Positions 46,247 to 60,100 of a stretch of DNA of 64,000 nucleotides are shown here, piece after piece. Source of the stretch: Rotaria sordida. Its lineage: Eukaryota > Rotifera > Eurotatoria > Philodinida > Philodinidae. The notes beneath the pieces are model-generated. The model had not been told where the DNA came from and ran no database searches. It saw only the letters and a program-made list of their open reading frames with translations. Made by a program: the position numbers and the translations under genes. Every line of letters starts with the position of its first letter. Positions within the stretch are counted from its first letter, which is position 1. The stretch lies in contig CAJNOL010000477.1 of assembly GCA_905250125.1 (NCBI GenBank), forward strand, positions 47,564 through 111,563. The letters are read 5' to 3'.

Positions 46247-48172
46247 TTTTAAGTTTTGATCGGATTCTTGACTTTCTATTTAATATTTATTATCACATAT
46301 ACTACTTTCATCATTTTAATTAACTAATAAAACATGTTCTTCTAATCACCAGATGAAAATCGAACTATCATAAAATTCTACAAATTTGCTTGTATAATGA
46401 AAAAGAAAATTATAAATACTAGAAGACGAAAAATATTTTCTGTTAGAATATATCTGTCAATCAACTGATAGATACTAATCATACTAATGAATAATAACAT
46501 CGTATCGTCGATATCCAATAGCTCCCTATTCTTGAGGTCGCTAGTAGAAATTATTTCGATCAGATGTCGATACTTTTTGCTTAGGTATTCTTCTTTTTCG
46601 ATAATTATGAATTTTATTGATGTATCACACACTACTAAAGTGTTTGCTATCGAAGGAAAGAGAAGGTCATCGATTTTTATAACGAACAACTCCAGCTCCT
46701 TCGAAAGCATCGAGAGAATATTTCAATGTCTGAGTTACTTTTTATTTCGAGAGCATGTATTGATAGTAATTGAAAAAGATATTAGCAAAATATTTTTTTT
46801 TTACGGTATAAATCGTTCTATCATGTTTTTTATTTGTACTCAGCAGTGTCTTGAGGCCGCCAGGATTGGTAAAAAGGATAGACGACTCAGGAGACTGATT
46901 GAGAAAAAAAGGAAAATTTTTCAAAATTAAGGAGACTAACTCCCATTTCAGTTTGTACTGAAAGGTTTTTTGAATCTTTCTTTAGAATTCTAATTAAGTT
47001 TCTTATTATCAAAAACTCTTATGGTTCATTTTTCTTGCTTCATATGCAACAAATCTTACCTCAACTTACATAACTCGTCCTCCAGTCTGATTGAATCGAT
47101 GTGTTTGAATAAAAGCAAACACATAGTAATTATCTCACTGCCAATCAAATGCATCATTCACAATCTCTCCGTTTATTTGTTTTATCACTTCTGACAGATA
47201 TATCTACCCCAAGGAACAAAAAAAAAAGAACTTACTATCTGGTAATCAATGATTTGTTATCATATCTCGTAACATAATCCAACTGATCTACTTCATGCTA
47301 TCATAAGTATCTAACCATCCAAATGAATGCACATCATCATGATTGGAATCATTCAAGACATGTAATTAATTTTTGTTCTTTTGGTTCTCTTTTATTTTCT
47401 TATTTAAAAAGTATTAATGATATAATTTCAGCAAAGTGAGAGAAAAAGAAAAAAGACAAAACGCAAAAGCAAAACCACAAATACACACATATGTGAGCAG
47501 CCAAGAAATAAAGATAAGGATAGAGAAGAAAAAAAAATAGTGTAAAAAAAAACAAAAAAAGAAAATCACCATCGTACAGCACACAACAACAACAACAATA
47601 AGAACAGTAGTAAAAAAAAAAAAACGAGAAAAAGAAAAGTTGTTCGCTTTTCTAATTTGCATAATTTTCCTTCTTGTTTTTTCAAATAATAGATTAAAGA
47701 ACAAAACAAAAGAAATCAAATATAACTATGTATAGTTAACGAGAGAACAAAAAGAAAAAGAAATGCGATAATCTACATAAACAAAAAAACAAAATCTGAG
47801 CACAGCAAAATATTGTGTTGCTAAATAATGGAAGAAAACACACACACACACACACACACACCACACGAATAAGCCCAAAAGAAATAAAAGTGCTCAATAT
47901 TTGAATATAACTACGAACTAGAGAATGATTTATGATAAAAACTAATCTCGTATTACGAGAAATTATCAATGACTAGGTGTACCATATGATGTTATTGTTT
48001 TCTTTTTTCTTCATTAAAGAAAGAATCATTATAGTTTTGTAAACCATGATTCATAGAAAAATTCATTAGATGAAAAAAAAAATGATCATTACGACCAAAA
48101 GAAAGTAACAAATACGAAAAGACTTTGATCATATATAGAAGAAAAGTCTATATGTACTATATCATTCTCTGT
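46247..48172. other. Intergenic between spectrin 3' end and ATP9 start
   Basis: Contains the 3' UTR of the spectrin gene (A-rich on the plus strand, 47400-47800), a (CA)n microsatellite at 47838-47861 and the ATP9 promoter region. Overlapping open frames on both strands at 46380-46930 have no supporting features. Confidence 0.45.
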
Positions 48173-51100
48173 TCATTTTCGTTTCATTGAAAAAAATCCA
48201 CCTGATTTCTTTTTGCCTGTTGGTGGTTGTTGAGATGAACTCGATGAAACTTGAGGTTCAACTGATGAACTTGAACGTAATGGTAATGTTCGTGATTTTT
48301 GTTCGGTAGTTGATGAGCTTTGAGGCATTTGCATACCTAAATAAAAAAAGATTCATTAGACACTAATTAAAGTTAAATTCCAAGTCAATTTCTAATACTG
48401 TAGTCACCAAAAGTTTGACTCTACAAGATAAAACGTAACTAAAATTGAATCTTTTTTGTCTGATACTTTTACTACTAATAGGGTTCGGTAAAAGTCTAAT
48501 CTCGAGTACTAATTCGAGATCGATCGGCTTTTTTGATATGTTTTTAGTTCGCTATTAGATTGAATCGTTAATGTACATGTTGAGAGAACACTCTTAAAAA
48601 AAAGATTTTCTTAGATACCGACTAAAATTGGATTCCGAGCGTTTGGAAACCGAAATATGTTTCTGAACTGATTTCGGAAACTTTTAAAAGATTTTTGGAA
48701 TTAAGAAATTGGCTCTCAAAGTTCGGAAACTCTTAAAGCGTTTCAGATAAAGACTAAATCGGAAACCTTGCATGGTTTTCAGAAAAAATGATCCATCTCC
48801 GAAAATCCGGAAACCCTTGAGAATTTCCGATTTTTGTCACTATCTAAAATCCTTTAAGAGTTTTCGAAGTTCGTAAATCTATTTTTTAATTTCAAAAACC
48901 TTTTAAACGTTTCCAAGATCAGTCTGGAAACATATTTCGGTTTCCAAATTCTCGAAAATCTATTTTAGTCGGTTTCCAAGGAAACCTGTTTTTTTTAGAG
49001 TGAACTCAGTAGAAAAAGTTTCAAGACAAATGATTGATAATACTCGGAATTACAAGTTACTTTTTTTGTCGAATACCATTAAATCTTATGCGAAAAATAC
49101 GCAAAAGTTGTGGGTGAGTCTACTCTTTATCTACACCCACCCCACACCCTCAGATGCAAAAGTTGTCCTCTTTAAGCATTTTCACGCATCTTTTATGATG
49201 AAAGTAGCTGGCTTTGGTGTTTACTGAATGGAACTGAAAACGCTCAAACGAAAGCCGCGATCAGTGCGTCCTTCGGAATTCTTGTCTGCCTGAAACAGTG
49301 CCAAGTTGAGTTCAAATGAGCGACAAAAAATGTTCGAACAGTCCTTCTGATAGGAATTGAGCCAGTTCGAAAAATTTTATTTCGTTTTGGCAACAGCGTT
49401 TCGGTAATAAAACAAAAGATCTTTATATTCAAAAGTATCTTTCTCAAATATTGTTCAGACAGTATTCTACCTGATGTACTTGATATCATAGTAGATGGTG
49501 GTGGATGTTGAGGAGAACTAGATGATGATGATGATGATGGTACCATTGTTGTTGTTGGTGGTGATGTTAAAGCAATTGTTGGTATTTGTGTTATTAGTGA
49601 GGTAGTTATTGATGATGATGATATGAAATTATTTATTGCAGTAATCCATTCATTCATTTCAATATCATCTCTAGCATGAAATAAATATTCATTACCATCT
49701 TGAAATTTTAAACGAAATACATTTGTTTTTTTACGATAATCTATGGCTGGTGCAACACTTGTTGATGAATCTAATTGAAGATCATCTGTCATTGTACGAC
49801 CTGTTTTCAAATGTTTAGCATCTTTATAAAATTGTAAACGATTGTTTATTAATGCTGTATAATATTTTTCCCATGCACGATGTGTTGCTTTACGTTCATG
49901 TCCTTCCCATTCATGTTTACGTGATAAGAAACCTTCTTTTAATGTTGGTAAACGTGTTGCTGATTCTGATCGTCGTTGTTTATTAATTGTTGATTCTAAA
50001 TCTTGACTAGATTGTTGTTTACCTGGTAATATTGTTGAACGAATACTACCATCAGTCGTAGTTTTTTCTTCTGTTATAGTTGATTGAAATTTTGTTTTAT
50101 CTGTTAATGTTGATGGTCGTTCAGCATCACGTTCTTCCCATGTTTTAAATTCTTCTAAATAAATTGGTAAACGACTTTGACGAGGTTCAACTGGTGGTAA
50201 TTGTCGTTTTTTTTCTAATGTTGTTAAATTACGTAATGCATTAAAACGATCTTCTTGTGCTAATAATGATTTTTCAAATTGTTCATGACGTTTTATTAAA
50301 TTTTCAACTTGATCTAATGTTTCACCAAGTTCTTCATTAGTTAAATAAGATTCTTGTGCAATTAACCATGTTTCAGCAATAGCTGCATCACGTGCAAATT
50401 GATAAACTTCTAAAATAAGTTGTAAATATTCCCAACGTTCATTCCATGTATCATCAACATGATCACGTAACATAGATAATTGTATACATTTATCTTTTAC
50501 TTCAGATGAACGTGCATGACGGCGGTTAATTAAATCTTTACCTAAAAGAAAAAATAATAATAATAAATAGAAGAATTTGTTAGAGATAAGTACAATCACA
50601 TTTTTATTTTAAAATAGATCATCTTTGAAAAACATTCAACGAAATAGATAAATGATTCTGTTTGCTATACATCGAAATATGATTTAGTTTGAATGCTTTG
50701 GGAAGATGAGAGGTTTAAAAGTAATAATTTTGTCTTATATACTTAGGGCATAAAAAAATTAGTAGCGAACGGATTTTAATTCTTTATGAAAAGCCTCAAG
50801 AAACTTTCTCTCTCTGATAATAAGAACAACATTCTACATATCTGTGATATTTACTCATTCTTCAACTAACATTATAATAATAAAATTTCGATAGGAACCG
50901 TTTGTTATGATATATGATGATAATATATCATAACATATTTTGTCTTCGATGTGTATCTCCTTTCCTCTAATGCTCAGCTGTCTATACATATTAGGATATA
51001 CAAAGGAAAATTGTAACGGTAGAACGTGAATTCAGCTTAACCAAAAACTTCATGAACTTGTTCCTGTATTTCTTTTTGGTTCTACTCACACTATCTTTTC

Positions 51101-54100
51101 TGTACACAAATATGTATAGACAGCTAAGTATTAGAGAAAATGAGATAATAGAGTTGACAAGTCCGGATTTCCTCGAGTTCGAATACCAATTAGATATGTA
51201 TGGGATCGATTTCAATCCGGATTTCGGTGAGCAGGACAACGAGAAAGAGAAGTTGCTGGGATCGACATCGAGACTACGAGAAAAAAGTTGTCCCGACCGG
51301 AGCTAAAGATTACAGTTAAATGTTTTATGATTATAAACGAATTATCATATCAATCAGAACATAATTCAAGAGAAATAATCTAACAATCTGTTAGTCATCG
51401 ACTAAATTAATCAAAATCACGAGTAGTGGAAAAATACTTTTAAATGTGATACTCATAAGTTCTCAAATAGTTTTCTCTAAATCCGGACCTAGACTATGAG
51501 CAGAATCAAGACTATGACTCAGAGTTGAAACCGGTCCAAACTGTCAGACCCGCTGGGTGGTTGTCGGTTCAGAAAAAATTTGAAATCGACTAGTTTTTTG
51601 TCAGTTGAAAACTTGTTTCTCATTCAAGTGCTGTCTTGACCATCAGACCTTATTTTTCTATCGTTCCTGTTTATATTATGCGTTACGAAAGATCAGGTAC
51701 TCGTTAATCAGTTGAAGTACTCTTCAAAAAAAGCTGTTCACAGTGTCGTTTTTGCACCAGTCTCGAAAATTTTTTCAATCACTCGGATCGGACTGATTCC
51801 AACTCTGCTATGACCGAGACCATGGCCACAACCATGACTGGAGCGGGACTAAAAAGCTTGATTCCAGACATCTCCAGTATCGATTCTTCAAGTACGAGTA
51901 CGTACTTCCACTTGCTCAGTTCTGAAAGAGAACATCAAGAAGAGGATACACATCAAAGACAATATGTGATCTAATATTACCGTCATATATCATAACAAAC
52001 AGCTCTTATCGAAATTTTATTATTATGATGTTAGTTGAAAATATTATTAAATATTAGAGAAATGTAGAACATTGTTTTTACTATCAGACTATATAGAGAA
52101 AAAGTTTTTCTTAAACTTTTTTATAAGAAAATAAAATTCGTTCATCACTATTTTTAATATGCTCTAAATAAATTATTCATATTAATTAAAATTAAACAAG
52201 TTCATATTAAATAACTCACCTAAATTAATACACATAATAAAATTTTCTTGTCTAGCATCAATTTCTGCTTTTAAACTTTGATGATTATTCATTAATAAAT
52301 CTACTCCACTAACATCATGTGGTTTATCACTATTATTCATTTGTCTAATCATAACATCCATCCATAAATGTAAATCTCTAGCTAAACCAAAAAATCTATG
52401 TAAATCTTCATAATCATTTAATAAACGTTTTCGTTGATCAACAAATTGTTGTAATAATTTCCATTGCGTTAAAACATCAATTTCTTTTTGTTTTATTTCA
52501 GCTTCTTTTTCACCAGCATAACGTCCATTTAAACGTTTTGATTCTTGTTGTATACGTTGTATATCTTGTGCTAATAAAACTAATTCAGTTTCAAATTGTT
52601 GATGTTTACGTAATAATTGTTGTACACTTTGCTGATCACGACCAATTTCATCTGGTATAGAATTTTTACGTTCTTGCATTGTTAATAAAATTTCTTTACA
52701 ATCATGTAAAAATTTTTGTAATTCCCATGATGCTTTTAATGATTGTAAACGTGTTTCAATTAATTCTAATAAATCTTGATATGATTCATTTAATGAATCT
52801 TTTAATTCAGCTATTTGTGCTGAATCAATATGACCATTTGATATTAAATGATCAATCATATTATTTGCATATTGTAAACGTTCATTACCAATTTGTTGTG
52901 TTTCTTGTTCAAATGCTACAAAACGATCAAGTAACATAGATACATGTTCAAAATCTTGTCCAAGCTCATGTGAACCAGCTATTAATTCTCTATCTGATAT
53001 CCATTGTTCAAGATCATCAATTTCTTTATGTAAACGATAAAGTTTTAATGTTTCATCTAATTGTTGTCGTCGTTCAATAGATAAATCTTTTAAGCTAGCA
53101 TATAATTTGTCTAATTGTGTTTGTCGTTTATTAATTAAATCATTATGTTCATTAATAAAATCATCAGATAAACTTGATTGATTTAAGTTATCTAATAAAT
53201 AAATAGTATTTATTTGATCGAAAGAAAAAATGGCGAACTGAAAAAAAAATGTCAAAGGGATTCAAGGGTGTAGATGTGAGTGTCGGTGTGGAGTAAAGCC
53301 CGTTAGACAGAACCCGATCCTTCTCAGGTCCAGTTTCGCGTCTGAAAATTCTCTGTCTACCGAGTCCGAGTCTGATCCGACAATTGCTACTCTAAAAGTA
53401 ACACCCCATTTTTATACGATCACCATCACGATATTCTGAGAGAAGTGTAGAATGTACTAGTTGTTGAATCTAAATTAGCGAAAAACAAAGTATCGCGTGT
53501 CTTTTGAACCAGTATTAAGATGGATTAAAAAATTTTATTGAGAATATTATGAATACAGATCGATTCCGGATCCGAAAAAGTCTAATCAACTGGGTCCGGA
53601 CTCGAAAAAACTTAATGAACCGGGTCCAGGTTCAGATTTGGGTCCGAATTCGGACCCAAATTCTGGTCCCGGTCCGGATTCAGGTCCAGGTGTAGATCCG
53701 AGTTTGGGTCCGAGAAAACTTAACGAGCCAGGTTGAGGTTTGAAAAAAATTCAATGAATCAGACCCGAGTCCGAAAATTTTGGACCCGACGAGCTCTAGT
53801 GTGGGATGTGCATGTGAATATTATTCTTCTCCTCATGCCTAGCCTTTTACGCACACTCATCATCTCACACCCCATCCTTAACAGAGTCACTAAATGACAT
53901 TTAGAACACTTTTGTTTTCCCTATTTTTTCTCTCGACGAAATTGATACATACCTAGTAAATTTTTTGCACGTTCATTTAATTCATGAAGTATATGACTAT
54001 AATTTTCAATTGTTTGATCGATTGTTTGTTGTTTACGTATAAATGTTTGTGTTGCTAATTCATCTTTACCACGTTCTTCACTCATCATATATAATTCTTG

Positions 54101-57100
54101 TTCACCTAACCATGCTTCAGCATCACTTAAATCATAATAATATTGATAGAGATTTTCTAATAATTCAATTTGTTGTCGACGTTGTTTTATTGTTTGTTTT
54201 AAATCATTATAATTAACTGTTAATTGTTCTAAACGTTGTTGAAATTCATTTGCACGTGATGGATAATCTTGACTTATACGTTCGCATTCATTATTTAAAT
54301 GTTCTAATAAACGTTGTTCATGATTTTCAATTTCTTTCAATAATGTTTCATTTTTACGTTTTAATAATTTAATATTCATTAATGTTTGTTGTTTATTATT
54401 AAATATTAAATCTGAATATGTTTGTAATAAATGACGTTTTTCACTTAACCATATTTGTTCATCTTCAATATCACGTAGATATTGATGTAAATGTTTTTGT
54501 TGTTCTAAACGTAATTTTTTTTGTTCTAATGGTAATAAAAGTTTAGAAAATTTTTCTTCAACTTGTAAACGTTTTGTATCAATTTCATCAGATTTTTCTG
54601 GTTCTATTTGTTTTAATTTTTCAGCTTGTGTACGTAATTCATCAACTTGTTGTTGACGTTTTGATAATTCTTCTTCAATAGTTGTTTGTTTAAGTAATAA
54701 AAGATTTGTTGCTGTTAAATTATTTTCTACTGGTTCAAGTGTTGGTGTTGTTGTTGAAATTTGTCCTTCAGTTAAATCTGTTGGTGTTGGTTCACCAGCA
54801 TATAAATGTTTTTCAATATTAGACATAAATTCATCAAGATTTGTTATAGATTGTTGAAATAATTTTGAACGATTAGCATCAAATAAACGTTCACCTTTTT
54901 CACGTGTTATTTCTTCTAATTTAATCCATAAATCATCTAATTCATTAATACGTTGATCAATTAAATTTGTATCAATTTGTTGATAATTTTCTGATTTTAA
55001 TTGTTCAGCATTTTGTTTTAATGAAAGTAAACGTTCTTTATTAGAATTTATTTCGGCTTGAAATGCTTGATGACGAAGATATTTTGTATGAATATTAGCT
55101 GTATCACGATATGCATCATCTTGTGCTTGTAAAGTTTTCATATCAAGCCATTCTTTAAGATCATCACAATCTTGAATAAATTGAAAATATTTAAGTGATT
55201 CTTGAAGTTTATCATTCATTTCAAGTGCAAATTGACGATTAGCAGCATAACGATCATTTATAATTGAAGCACGAGATAGAATACGATCACCTAAAATTAT
55301 ATAGATTTTTTTTTTCATTTAAGGTAAATTTTAATTAATTATATTCGACCAGAAATTGTTCGAAATAATAATTTGTATAAATGATTTTTATTTATATTAT
55401 GTTCATGTTTAGTAAGAAGAAAGAGGGACCTGACGCAGAGTTCTCGCTTAGGTTCTCCATATACATTAACTAATCGTAAAAGCAAGCGTATGTCATAAGG
55501 TAGTTACCATATTATTGGACCGGGGAGATTCGGGGCAAATAGTCGTTAGTAACTTGTTCAGGGTTGTTTCATCGCTGGTGATAATAAGATTCGAACAATG
55601 TAGTCAATCGATTATGTCTAGTAAATATGAATAGTTTTGTTCAAGTTGTTTATTCTAAACTTGTTATTAATAAATCAACAAAATCTCCATGATTAATTTT
55701 TAATAAATTTATATTTGAGAAAGATTAGAATTATGTTAAGTTACTTTTGGAAAGGACAACATATAATCAGCAACTATAGCTAGTTTATACATGCATCGTT
55801 AACAGATGAAAAAGAAAGAATATGTAAAAAATTAAACTATATTGTATGTTCTTTTTTCTTAGAACTATCAAATGACTATAGAAAAAACCGCAGTAAACAT
55901 TTAAAGCAAATGTCCTAGGTTTGGATCAAATTGAAATTCATTATAAGCATTATTCTTATTGCTCATGAAACTATAGGTGCAAGCCGATGCCTTAATAGGT
56001 GGCGGCTATAAAGACCTTAGGCTTTGACGACGCTGCGTTTGAAGCGTTGGCACATACGAAGACCTTAAACTTCGGCGACGATGCGGTTGGATCACCTGAG
56101 CGCCGCTTGCTACTGAAGACCTTAGGCTTCAGTGGCGGTATGGTTGGATCGCTTGAGCGCCAACGGCTATGAAAATTTTAGACTGCAGTGGCGAAGCGAT
56201 TGGATCGCCTGAGCACCGACGGCAGTGGTTCTGCTAATCAGCATGCACTCCTAAAAGTAACAATTAATGCAAATTCCTAGAGAAGTGTCACTTTACTTTT
56301 CATCGATTAAAATATATTTCGGGAAGATCCGAAATTTCTATTCAGAATCCACATTGAAAGCGTTTTTTAACTGTCTAATGATTTTATATCGCATTGTTTC
56401 TTAAAGGCACGACATGATAGAAATTTTTTTTTGAACATTCCGTTAGAAAGCGCTTTCAATGAAGATTTTTCTGAAAAGTTTTTTAACCGATAAAAAAATG
56501 AAGCGACATTTACATCATCCATTATCCGAATTGTATTTCATTTACTACAAGCAATAATTTCCTTTATGAAAACCATATTTTGCTAATAAATCCATAACCA
56601 ACAAATAGGATACAACCAAATTTTTATACCATGTAAATGTTAACATGAATTTTCAATTCAATAATTTATTTTATAAATAAAAACTTACCTAAATAATGAT
56701 TTTCTTGACATAAACGTTGAGCAAATGAACAAACACCTTGTATTTTATCTTCATTAGCTGACATTGTTGTAACAAAATCTTCATGTTTTTTAATTAACAT
56801 TTCAACATCATCAAGTGATCTTGGTTGTTGTTCACGTTCACGTGCTAAATAAGCTTCTTGATGATTTAATAAAATTTCAGCTTGATTTGAATCTCTAACA
56901 AACATTTGATATTGCATAGCTTCAGTTAACATATTTTTTTTTTGATGCCACATTTGATCAAGTTCATTCCAACCATCATCAAGTGCATTTAAACGTTCAC
57001 GTAAAAATATATATTGTGGATCTGTTGTATCAGCATCACGTATAACAGAATGACCATATTCTTTCATTTGTGCATAATCTGGACCATAACGATCAATTTC

Positions 57101-60100
57101 CTCTTTTATTGTTTGATGTTGATTTAATAATTGTTCAGCTTCACTTAATGTATTTGGTATATCTTCACTAGCAACTAATGTTTGTGTACGTGTTAACCAT
57201 GCTGAAAAATGATCAAGATCACGAAGAAATTTTTGTAATTCAGCTGCTTCACCCATGGATTCTTCACGACGACGTAAAATTTCTTTTAATTCATACCAAA
57301 CAGAATTTATTTGATTTACTTTATTATTTATATCTTTTGCTTCCTCAGGATGATCTTTTTCAAGTTTTGATGCTTCTGATTCAAGTTGATCAAGTTTTGA
57401 TTGTATAGCAGCCATATCACGTTCTAAACCACTTAAACGACGTTGCATTGTCATAACACCACCAAGATCACGACCTTAAATAAAAATTGATATTTTTTGT
57501 TTTCTTAATTAAAACAAAATATATAAATTAATTTATAATGTACAAAGTTTTGAACACACTGTATTGAAGGTTCATATTTAAGTTTATTTGGAATAGAGCT
57601 CAATAGTTTGAAAATATTAGATTTGCACTAATAATATTTCGAAATAGTTCGTCTTTAAAATAATGTGAGAAATAAAAAAAACGGTATTCTTTACAGTAGA
57701 ATTGCAAAGCATATATGATGTGACTGCAAAATTTTATAAACTTAATCTAAGTTCTCGGCATAAAAATAAGAATTTAAAAAAGAAAGAACTTTGTCACGCA
57801 CTGCAATCTGACATACTCGTTTGTGTCTGTTGCATATCTTTCGAAAACGTCGTAATATAGAGCGAAAAATTTTAGCATATTCTGAAAACTTCCTCGGAAT
57901 TCAATGTACCTAATCCAAAGAGTGGCAGGATTGCAGAGGTGCTGAGCGCCTCGTAATATTTTAAAACTTGTTGATAATGACAGTCCCACAGGAGGTCTGA
58001 GGAAAACTCACGTGGGAAGTCCTGCAACAGATTAATCATTTTTAAGTGCATCATGTAGACCTTAATGAGCTATGAGTACTTTGAAAAGAGCTCGCCATCC
58101 CTATCTTATTACTACGGAAACACATATACACCGGCACATTGGATTCTCTTATTTCAAGATAGGAGCAAACTGAAACTTTCACAAGAAATTATTCTCAGTA
58201 AAACCTATCTATATGCAAAGTTTCAAATTGAAATTCAAAAAACAAATTTTCCTAATGTTTCTGAGAGGATCATGGCATTTTGCTAAAAAATATCGTAAAA
58301 ATGTAGTATCTCCGCAGTAATAAGCTGAGGACCTGAACTCTTTTCAGAGTGTTCACAGCTCATTAGGATCTACATGATGTACTCAAAACGATTAATCACT
58401 TTATCGACTTTCCACGTCAGCTTCCCTGATGATGGATCATTTCCAGGTGATCCGCTCTGTTTGTCTCTCTATTTTGCCTATACGTAGGAAGTGACTAGAG
58501 TAGTGTAACCTTCAAAGGATTCCTGCCCATGTTTAGATTTGGCCGAGATAGCGGTTTTTTAGTGAATTCCCGTTGTAGAAACCCAGTTTTCGAAAAAAAA
58601 ATTGTATTTTAGAATTTCGATCTGAAAATTTGTACAAATGAAGTTCTGGTTTACACCATCTCATGTACAAAATTTCAAGTCGAAATTCTAAGATACGATT
58701 TTTTTTCGAAAACTGGGTTCCTACGACGGGAATTCAATAAAAAGCCGCTATCTCAGCCAAATCTAAACATGATCAGGAATCCTTTGAATGTTACACTACT
58801 CTAGTCACCCCCTACATATGGACAAAATACGGAGACAAACAGAGTGGATCACCTAGGAATGTTCCCTCGTGAGTAAAAATCCAGACGCGCTGTTATACTC
58901 AAGATCGACTTGTAAGAGTGGACTAAATTTGTTAAGCTCTATAGTTTTCGATATTCCATAGTTACATATTTTTGTTCATTAAGCTTATTTCAATAATACT
59001 AGATAATTGATCGATCTATTAATACAATTATATATATATATATTAAATCCTTAAGATTTTCAATAAAATATCGATAAATTACATTCTGTTAAATGAAATT
59101 TGAAAATATTATACCTAAATCTTCAGTTGATTGTACAATACGAATTTTATCTTGTATCCATGATATTGTTTCATTACATTCAATATGAAATGTTTGTACA
59201 CCAAATGTTGAACTTAAATCATCACGCTTTTTATCAACTAAACGTCTTAATTGTGCCCAATTATGATTTAATTTATTAATACGATCTAATATTTCTTGTG
59301 AATTAGGATGATCATTTTGTACTAATGTACGTGCTTGATGACCAACAATAGCAACTTTTGATGCTGTTGAATTCATATCACGTTCAAAACCATCAAAACG
59401 ATGTTTAATTACTTCTAATTCTTCGATATCATTAACTTGTGTTGGATCTAATGTTGCTAAAAATCTTTCTTTTTCTTCAATCCATGCTTCAACATTATCA
59501 GCATCAGCTAATAAACGAAATAATGATATAGCATCATGTAATTTTTGTTTACGTAATTTTGATAATTCAAGTAATTCTGTATAACGACGTTCAATTGATT
59601 GAAGACGTTGTTGAACATCAGGTGAATTTTGTTGTTCATTAGTTAAAATTTGTAGATTTGTTCGTTTTAAATTATCAATTGTTTGACGATAATTATCTAA
59701 TATATCTTGTGTATCTTTATGTTTTTTTAATAATGTTTGTGCTGATAATTCATCACGACCAATATCTTCACTTGATACTAATTTTAACATATCAAGCATC
59801 CATGTATCAATATCATCAGCATCAGAAAAAAATTGATAATAATCATGTGTTTGATTTAATTTTTCAACACGATTTGATGACATTTGTATTAAATTATCCC
59901 ATTTTAATTTAAGCATATCTAAACGTTCATTAACTTTTCTTGATGCAAAATGTCCTTGTTTTATCATTGAATCGCCTTGATTTGTTAATGTTTCAAGTTG
60001 ACCATATCTAATCATAAATAGAATATTATTATTATTATTAAGATATAGTATTAAAGTTTTCTAAAAATCAATCAAAACTATAATTGAAAATTTAGATTAT

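Noticed and set aside
51052..51306. 84-codon frame inside the 50740 element, considered as a transposase
   Set aside because: No DDE or other transposase motif; may be chance.
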